NCBI GenBank assembly: GCA_964409165.1
Contig: CAYPCH010000063.1
Span: 1 to 20,947, forward strand
Reading direction: 5' to 3'
Origin: CAYPCH01 sp964409165
GTDB lineage: Bacteria; Bacillota; Clostridia; Acetivibrionales; Acetivibrionaceae
DNA length: 20,947 nt
The position numbers were made by a program, and so were the translations under genes. Every line of letters starts with the position of its first letter. The stretch's first letter is position 1. Positions 15,965 to 20,947 of the stretch are shown piece by piece. The notes below the pieces were generated by a model, which did no database searches, was not told where the DNA came from, and saw nothing but the letters and a program-made list of their open reading frames with translations.

Positions 15965-17110
15965 CTATATCTCCACTTTGCCCCGATCTAGTGCCTCTAT
16001 ACCGTAATTAAGGGATTTCCTAAGAAGATACCTTTCTTTTTCCGACTCCGCACCCTCTATTCTTTTCATCATCTTTCTTGTGAACGTCCCTTTTAGCCCA
16101 GGCTGGGAAGAAAGTTCATCAAAATTATATGAAGGCAGTGTCTCATTCTCAATGTTGAAATGAAAAAAACTGTCCGAAAACACATTTTTTATTTTTGCAG
16201 TGTCAATCATATATCCTGGCTCGGTATAACCCTTAAGGACAATATTTAAAAGCATATTCTCCCCATCCAGCCCTTCCGTTTCACAAGTAATCATATCTAT
16301 AACCTGTGAATCACTACAAGCACTGTCAACCCTTACCTCCAGTGTCCTGTAATCTCTTGTGCTAACATTATAAAAACCAATATCAAATTTCTTTTCAGAA
16401 TTCCAGCCCATTTCAATACTGCCTATAAAAACTCCATGCTCGCCCTCCTCATCAAACCCGAGAGGCTCCGGGCTTCCTGGATTATAAATCCTTAAGTTTT
16501 CTGCGGTTTTTTTAAACATGCGGTGAAAATGTCCCAACGCAACATAATCCATACCAAGAGCTGCAAGTTCTGTGCTTTTTACAGGGTTGTAGAGGCTCTT
16601 TCTGAAATTCATATCCAGTGTTCCATGAATAAGAAGAATATTAATATAGCTTTCGTCAACAAGACCCAAATTCTCCAAGGAAGCCTTCTCCTCATAAAAG
16701 GACTTAAAAGCTACTCCGTAAATACGTAGCTTTAAATCCTCCACAGTAACTAAAGGATTTTCTTCTGAAAGAATGTAAACATTGTTGCTCCACTTATAAT
16801 TATTGTAAATGGAATTGCGTATGAAAGGGTCATGATTCCCCGGAATAATAAAAACCTTTGTTTGGGGCATGTCTCTAAATTTTCTGTTTATATGATCAAT
16901 AGTGGACTTTTTAACATAATGGTGTTCATATAAATCACCGGCAATTAAAATAATATCCGTTTTTTCCTCATCCGCAAGAGTCATTATTCTGTCAAAAACC
17001 GTCAAAAGATCCTGCCTTCTTAAGTCCTGCTTTTCAAAGCCGGGTTTTAGCGAACTAAAAGGCATGTCCAAATGCAAATCGGAAAAATGCAGAAACTTTA
17101 CTGCTTTCAT
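15965..17110 (-). CDS. YhaO/SbcD/Mre11-like metallophosphoesterase
   Basis: A 381-residue calcineurin-type phosphoesterase, probably a DNA exonuclease or endonuclease subunit. All metal-binding motifs are visible: HFSDLHLD (D11, H13), GDLYEHH (D59), PGNHDPF (N92, H93), IHGTLD (H162) and LGHFHRMF (H194, H196). A C-terminal segment of about 100 residues likely binds the partner ATPase, as in SbcD/Mre11. The ATPase gene follows 23 bases downstream, the usual nuclease-ATPase order. The start is ATG at 17110 behind GGAGAG, with a rather long spacing of 11. The YhaO name is preferred over SbcD because the partner resembles YhaN more than SbcC. Confidence 0.88.
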   Translation of the reverse strand: MKAVKFLHFSDLHLDMPFSSLKPGFEKQDLRRQDLLTVFDRIMTLADEEKTDIILIAGDLYEHHYVKKSTIDHINRKFRDMPQTKVFIIPGNHDPFIRNSIYNNYKWSNNVYILSEENPLVTVEDLKLRIYGVAFKSFYEEKASLENLGLVDESYINILLIHGTLDMNFRKSLYNPVKSTELAALGMDYVALGHFHRMFKKTAENLRIYNPGSPEPLGFDEEGEHGVFIGSIEMGWNSEKKFDIGFYNVSTRDYRTLEVRVDSACSDSQVIDMITCETEGLDGENMLLNIVLKGYTEPGYMIDTAKIKNVFSDSFFHFNIENETLPSYNFDELSSQPGLKGTFTRKMMKRIEGAESEKERYLLRKSLNYGIEALDRGKVEI

Positions 17111-17213
17111 ATCTGTTTAATCTCTCCATCCTGAAAAAAGAACCTTGCATTTATTACCCCGACCGGTCCATATCTGATCCTCTTATATAAAGCGGTTTCG
17201 ATACATTTTATCT

Positions 17214-18029
17214 TTAGTTCCTGAGCCTTTTCTTGTTCCTGTCGTCTAAAACACTCTCAAAAGCCGAAGCCTCATTTAAAATTTCTTCTATCTGACCTAG
17301 CATTTCTTCAGATTCAAGACTCATGCTTATCTGATTGCGGAAGAACATGCTTACAGTGCTTTTGATATAGTCAAGCCTGGCATCAATTCTCTCAAGGTCG
17401 TGCTTCTCTTCCTTCAGCCTGGAAATTATCCTTTCATCCATTTCAATTACTTTTTTTATGTCCTCACTTACCATGGGATCACCGGCAAAATTCAGCTTGC
17501 GGTAATTTTGCTTAATTCTTTCCATCACAGGGGTAACATTTACCTGACCTAACTCCCTGCTCCTCAGGCAAAAGTTCCTAAGAAGTTTTATATATGATAT
17601 AACAAGGTTTAAGGCCTGCTCCGTTATTTTCTCCTTTAAGAAACCAGCCTTCTCTTTATGGTACATCTTTACTATCTCTTCCTTATCCTCAATTACAGAA
17701 CACAACTTCTTGTAATACGCAGAATTTGTATGCCTCTTGGTTTCGTTTACAAGCTTTGAGCACATACTGCTCAATTCCTCGATACTTTTTCGCTTCATCT
17801 TGTGAAGAAAGTTATCCTGAAATTCTTTACTCCTAAAGCTTTGAAGCACCAAACCCAAATAAGACGCCACACCAAATGCCGGAATTAAGGTTATTATATT
17901 CAAAGGAATATTCTGTTCCTCTGATAATAACACAAACCCTGCGAAAAATAATGCAAAAAGAAAGAGAACACCTATATTTCTTCTGTAAAATAAAGAACTT
18001 ATAAAAAGCTTTAATTTCATACTCCACAC
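17214..18029 (-). CDS. Two-TM coiled-coil membrane protein next to pspA
   Basis: A 271-residue protein of unknown function. Two hydrophobic segments (about 19-36, GVLFLFALFFAGFVLL; about 41-63, IPLNIITLIPAFGVASYLGL) are followed by a long, charged, helical cytoplasmic part with heptad-like stretches (for example KEEKHDLERIDARLDYIKSTV and ESEEMLGQIEEILNEA). The overall plan is somewhat like XpaC-family proteins, but I see no diagnostic motif, so that is only a possibility. It lies 59 bases after the PspA-like gene on the same strand. Start choice is open: GTG at 18029 lacks a good ribosome binding site, and ATG at 18020 has GGAG only one base away. Its position suggests that it anchors or regulates the PspA/AAA pair at the membrane. 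Confidence 0.75.
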   Translation of the reverse strand: MWSMKLKLFISSLFYRRNIGVLFLFALFFAGFVLLSEEQNIPLNIITLIPAFGVASYLGLVLQSFRSKEFQDNFLHKMKRKSIEELSSMCSKLVNETKRHTNSAYYKKLCSVIEDKEEIVKMYHKEKAGFLKEKITEQALNLVISYIKLLRNFCLRSRELGQVNVTPVMERIKQNYRKLNFAGDPMVSEDIKKVIEMDERIISRLKEEKHDLERIDARLDYIKSTVSMFFRNQISMSLESEEMLGQIEEILNEASAFESVLDDRNKKRLRN

Positions 18030-18088
18030 CCATAACCATCATTTTTTATACAGTGAAACACACCAATATAGAGGCGGCTCCATAAACT

Positions 18089-18880
18089 TTACGAATTTAC
18101 CTTATTCTCTGCCTTTTCTGCCTTTTCTGTCTTTTCTGTCTTTTCTGTCTCTTCTGTATTTTCTGCCTTTTCTATCTTTTCCTTCACTTCAAATCCCTCT
18201 CCGCCGCTAAGCATAGCTTCTGCCCTTGCGCGTGCCCTGTCTCTTGCTGAATTCAGGTCAAGTTTTTTAAGCTTCATATCCATATTTTCATTATTGAGAT
18301 TTTCAATTGCATTAGCCCTTGCAACCTTTTTATTTACTATCTCCCTTGCCCTGTCCATATCCTCATTTATATTGCCAACTCTGTTGTTTTTCGATGTATA
18401 CTTTGCATTCACGGAATTAATATTCTCCTTGAGCTTGGCCATTTTCTGCTGGGATTTCAAAGTCTTCAGCTCATTGAGTTTTGAACCCATTTCCGATTCA
18501 AACACCTTGTAATTCTCTCTTATAGCTTCAACTTCCCTGATTGCATTGTCGTGTGTCGCTTTATGAGTATCATATATTGTCTGGTATTCTTCTTCCTGCA
18601 TAAGAAGCTCTACCAAAATCTCTTTATTCCCTTGCTTTTGAGCCGCATCAATTCGTGATTTTATTGCATTGAGATTCTTTTCTGAATTTTTCATTTCAAT
18701 TTTAATGAGCTCTGCATTGGTCTGAATCTCTATAATCTGCTGTTCTGCCTCTTTTCGTGCCTTATCAATCTGGTTTTTAATATCTTCAAATAACAAGTCA
18801 GGATTATTTTCCTCAAGTCCTCCTACAAACATACCGAAAAAACCTCTGACCAGACTGCCTAATCTACTAAAAAAACCCAT
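18089..18880 (-). CDS. PspA/IM30-family membrane-remodelling protein
   Basis: A 263-residue protein of the PspA/Vipp1 family, bacterial members of the ESCRT-III superfamily that assemble on membranes under envelope stress. The N-terminus MGFFSRLGSLVRGFFGMF (1-18) is an amphipathic helix like the PspA membrane anchor (usually MGIFSR). Residues about 28-215 are nearly all coiled coil. NLNAIKSRIDAAQKQGN and DLNSARDRARARAEAML recall the conserved helices. The C-terminal 30 or so residues are a low-complexity E-K-T/A tail encoded by a 9-bp tandem repeat, absent from typical PspA. The start is ATG at 18880 with a strong GAGGAGGAG site. It lies 64 bases after the AAA ATPase gene. No PspF, PspB or PspC is visible nearby. 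It is divergent but convincing. Confidence 0.82.
   Translation of the reverse strand: MGFFSRLGSLVRGFFGMFVGGLEENNPDLLFEDIKNQIDKARKEAEQQIIEIQTNAELIKIEMKNSEKNLNAIKSRIDAAQKQGNKEILVELLMQEEEYQTIYDTHKATHDNAIREVEAIRENYKVFESEMGSKLNELKTLKSQQKMAKLKENINSVNAKYTSKNNRVGNINEDMDRAREIVNKKVARANAIENLNNENMDMKLKKLDLNSARDRARARAEAMLSGGEGFEVKEKIEKAENTEETEKTEKTEKAEKAENKVNS
18105..18185 (-). repeat. 9-bp tandem repeat encoding the E-K-T/A tail of the PspA-like protein
   Basis: Nine in-register units of 9 bases; on the + strand the unit is TTTTCTGTC or TTTTCTGCC. Units at 18123-18131, 18132-18140 and 18141-18149 are identical. Translated on the minus strand each unit gives E-K-T, E-K-A or a variant. Confidence 0.85.
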
Positions 18881-18944
18881 TCGGTTCTCCTCCTCTTTAT
18901 ATTATATATTAAAATTATAGCCTATATTATATTTTTAAGCATTA

Positions 18945-20573
18945 CTAAATAACTTCATCCAAGTTGCCTCTGTCATCAAGGATTTCCTTGTACTTATCGG
19001 GAAGCAGGTCTTTATCATCGCATTCCTTTATTGCAAGCATTGTCATAAACTCCACCTGCTGAGTACTCGGTCTGCATCTTTTTATAGCTTCTCTTAGTAT
19101 ATTTTCTGACAAAAGGGTCCCTTCAACGTCGTCCTCATTCGCTATTTCATAAGCTTTCCTTACAACAGTTTCTATCTCGGCACCTGTGTAGTTCTCTGTT
19201 TCCTCAGCAAAGGCAGAAAAGTCTTCAATGTCCGTCTCAAATCCGTATTTCTTTATCATTATCTTGAATATTTCCGCTCTCTCACAGGTCTCGGGAATCA
19301 GTATCGGTATCTTTTTGTCAAACCTGCCCGCTCTTTTAAGCGCCGCGTCCAAAAGATCGGGTCTGTTGGTGGCCGCAATAAAAATAACTTTTCCTCTATT
19401 ATTTGTATTACTTGTAAACTGTAAAAATTCACTAAATATATTTCTGCTGACACCACTATCCCCACCGTCACCTCTCCTGAAAGCTGTATCTATTTCATCA
19501 ACAAAGACTATAACCGGCTGCTGGGATTGTGCGCCCAACAAACACCTTTTAAAGTTCTTTTCACTTTCCCCCACATATTGGCCCAATATCCTCGACATAT
19601 CTATCTTAACGCAGTTAAATCCGCTTGACTTTGCAAGTGCATTTACAAGTAAGGTTTTTCCTGTGCCCGACGGTCCGCATAAAAGTATTCCCATTGGCAC
19701 CCTTCTTAAATCGCCCTTCCTAATAGGCTCTACAATGTTTCTGAGAAGGTAGTTTTTTGCCCGATCCATTCCTCCAATATCTTCAAAGCTTATCTCCGGG
19801 TAAATAAACTCCAAAACATCCCCGTACTCCTTCTTTAAAACCGAATGTTTTTTGTCCTTGATAAAATCAAAGCTTACAGAGGTGTTTTCAGCTTCCGCTT
19901 TGAGTTTGATATCCTTAATAGCCTTTTTGCTAAGACCGGATGAAAGTTTGGCAAACTCATCCACTGTAATATCCATTTTTATATTTCCGTCCCCGACAAG
20001 GTGTTGTATATAGCCTTTGCGCTCCTCTTCACCCGGAAGTTCCACAAGTATAGGCTCTATACGATAAGAGGACTTAAATGCTTCTGCATTTATCTCTGCC
20101 GCATTATTAGCCAGCATAATTATTGTACTTCCCACAGAGGAAACCTTCGCGTCATTAGACCATTCACACAGCCATATAAGAGCCATCCTCTCCTCTAACG
20201 ACATTGAAGCTATATCCCCCGATGGAATAATTTTTTCAGTATGATCTATAAACAACACTGTTTTAGTATTCTTTAAAGCCATGTCTATATAGGGAAAAAG
20301 CTTTGAAGGCATAGCACGAAGATGCCCCACCGTTACGTTTGAAGTAATCTTGTTAAACTCCTTTTCCATGCCAGGCTCTAAAAAAGTAAGCCCCTTTGAT
20401 ACATTATAGAATGCAACTATTGAAAAATCCCTCTGTTTTATAAACTCTTCATAAAGAAATCTGTCTATAAGCCTGTAGTTGTCCACAACATCGCGTATGT
20501 TGAAATACAGGACAAATTCGTGGGAAATCCCCGCTTTGTAAGTATTTAAAAATTTATCATACCACATTGTCAT
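18945..20573 (-). CDS. AAA+ ATPase with degenerate first and active second domain (Ycf46/Cdc48-like)
   Basis: A 542-residue cytoplasmic ATPase. Residues about 1-235 look like an AAA fold that has lost its Walker A loop but keeps a Walker B-like TVLFIDHTEK (105-114) and a sensor-like IIMLANN (151-157). The second domain (about 255-505) is intact: Walker A GPSGTGKT (300-307), pore-loop region GQYVGESE (331-338), Walker B VIVFVDEID (354-362), sensor 1 AATNRPD with N403, arginine fingers in RAGRFD (R414, R417) and sensor 2 TGAEIE (463-468). The inactive-plus-active layout resembles Ycf46; the active domain resembles Cdc48/Vps4-type remodellers. No protease domain is fused. The start is ATG at 20573 with AAGGA 8 bases upstream. 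A PspA-like gene follows 64 bases downstream, suggesting disassembly of PspA polymers as its job (inference). Confidence 0.85.
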   Translation of the reverse strand: MTMWYDKFLNTYKAGISHEFVLYFNIRDVVDNYRLIDRFLYEEFIKQRDFSIVAFYNVSKGLTFLEPGMEKEFNKITSNVTVGHLRAMPSKLFPYIDMALKNTKTVLFIDHTEKIIPSGDIASMSLEERMALIWLCEWSNDAKVSSVGSTIIMLANNAAEINAEAFKSSYRIEPILVELPGEEERKGYIQHLVGDGNIKMDITVDEFAKLSSGLSKKAIKDIKLKAEAENTSVSFDFIKDKKHSVLKKEYGDVLEFIYPEISFEDIGGMDRAKNYLLRNIVEPIRKGDLRRVPMGILLCGPSGTGKTLLVNALAKSSGFNCVKIDMSRILGQYVGESEKNFKRCLLGAQSQQPVIVFVDEIDTAFRRGDGGDSGVSRNIFSEFLQFTSNTNNRGKVIFIAATNRPDLLDAALKRAGRFDKKIPILIPETCERAEIFKIMIKKYGFETDIEDFSAFAEETENYTGAEIETVVRKAYEIANEDDVEGTLLSENILREAIKRCRPSTQQVEFMTMLAIKECDDKDLLPDKYKEILDDRGNLDEVI

Positions 20574-20608
20574 ATTTTAATTCCTTCTGTTTAGTATATA
20601 TTAAAAGT

Positions 20609-20617
20609 ATTATATCA
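20609..20617 (-). promoter_or_regulatory. Extended -10 promoter of the AAA-pspA gene run
   Basis: On the minus strand, TGATATAAT is a perfect extended -10 element, 35 bases before the AAA ATPase start. The best -35 match, TTAAGT at a spacing of 18, is weak. The same nine bases form the predicted promoter of the dnaD operon. The expected transcript start is near 20602. Confidence 0.5.
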
Positions 20618-20701
20618 GATTTTACGGAAAAACTTAATAAATGTCTAAAAAAGTTTATATTTCAAGACCGATATTTATTTCTATTTTACCACGGGAAGTA
20701 C

Positions 20702-20947
20702 AATAAAAAGCTTCGGGACATCGAGTCCCTCGCTTTTTGCCGGATTTCCTTTCAGGAAATGGCCCTAATAAAAAGCTTCTGACATCGAGTCCCTCGCTTT
20801 TTGCCGGATTTCCTTTCAGGAAATGGCCCTAATAAAAAGCTTCTGACATCGAGTCCCTCGCTTTTTGCCAGATTTCCTTTCAGGAAATGGCTCTAATAAA
20901 AAGCTTCTGACATTGAGTCCCTCGCTTTTTGCCAGATTTCCTTTCAG
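20702..20947. repeat. 64-bp tandem repeat array, at least 3.8 copies, two hairpins per unit
   Basis: Units are 20702-20766 (65 bp, one extra base), 20767-20830, 20831-20894 and 20895-20947 (cut by the window end). Copies are almost identical: copy 1 has CGGGACATC where the others have CTGACATC or CTGACATT, and CCGG becomes CCAG in copies 3 and 4. Each unit holds AAAAAGC and GCTTTTT arms around a core with the conserved ATCGAGTCCCTC, and a second hairpin ATTTCC-TTTCA-GGAAAT. In copy 1 the core stem GGGAC/GTCCC is also perfect, giving a terminator-like hairpin with A/T runs on both sides. Confidence 0.92.

Larger units (their letters stand above)
20574..20947. other. Spacer with AAA-operon promoter and tandem repeat array
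   Basis: There is no convincing gene. An open frame of 71 codons at 20567-20782 on the + strand is formed largely by the promoter region and the first repeat unit. The left part holds the minus-strand promoter (20609-20617), and the rest is the 64-bp repeat array. Confidence 0.6.

Noticed and set aside
19228..19752. 174-codon + strand frame inside the AAA ATPase gene
   Set aside because: It is a shadow opposite the conserved Walker and sensor region and has no family signature.
20567..20782. 71-codon + strand frame near the right edge
   Set aside because: It runs across the AAA promoter and into the repeat array, has no good ribosome binding site and no recognisable motif.
20702..20947. CRISPR array
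   Set aside because: The whole 64-bp unit is repeated, including what would be spacers, so there are no unique spacers, and no cas gene is nearby.

Overview
The window looks like a chromosomal segment of a low-GC, endospore-forming member of the Clostridia. The spore-germination pair sleB-ypeB, a DnaD/DnaI primosome pair, yhaO/yhaN-type genes, A+T-rich spacers and a giant secreted protein with seven CBM6-like modules all fit. The CBM6 content recalls cellulolytic genera such as Acetivibrio or Ruminiclostridium, but that placement is inference. No 16S, insertion sequence, phage or CRISPR was seen.

Left part (1-8122, mostly + strand). An A+T-rich leader with two inverted repeats precedes a 1648-residue secreted protein: signal peptide, seven CBM6-like repeats, a von Willebrand A (VWA) domain interrupted by a long beta-rich insertion, and a C-terminal beta domain. 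A perfect 22-bp terminator hairpin separates it from a convergent tRNA-Arg(ACG). A truncated M23-peptidase remnant follows, then a two-gene operon for a DnaD-like primosome protein and a DnaI/DnaC-like helicase loader.

Middle part (8164-12986). A CPBP-family membrane protease lies on the minus strand, and upstream of it is the minus-strand operon sleB-ypeB (spore cortex lysis). A diverged 43-bp sequence occurs three times here: once upstream of the CPBP gene and twice upstream of sleB. Divergent from sleB is an MGDG-synthase/UgtP-like lipid glycosyltransferase.

Right part (12958-20573, all minus strand). Six closely spaced genes run right to left: a two-domain AAA ATPase, a PspA/IM30 (ESCRT-III superfamily) protein, a two-TM coiled-coil membrane protein, a YhaO/SbcD-like phosphoesterase, a YhaN/Rad50-like ATPase with a TM hairpin, and an SH3-NlpC/P60 lipoprotein. 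The first three look like a membrane-remodelling or envelope-stress module in which an AAA motor may act on a PspA filament, analogous to Vps4 and ESCRT-III; this is the most interesting candidate system. The window ends in a 64-bp tandem repeat, each unit holding two hairpins, which runs off the right edge.
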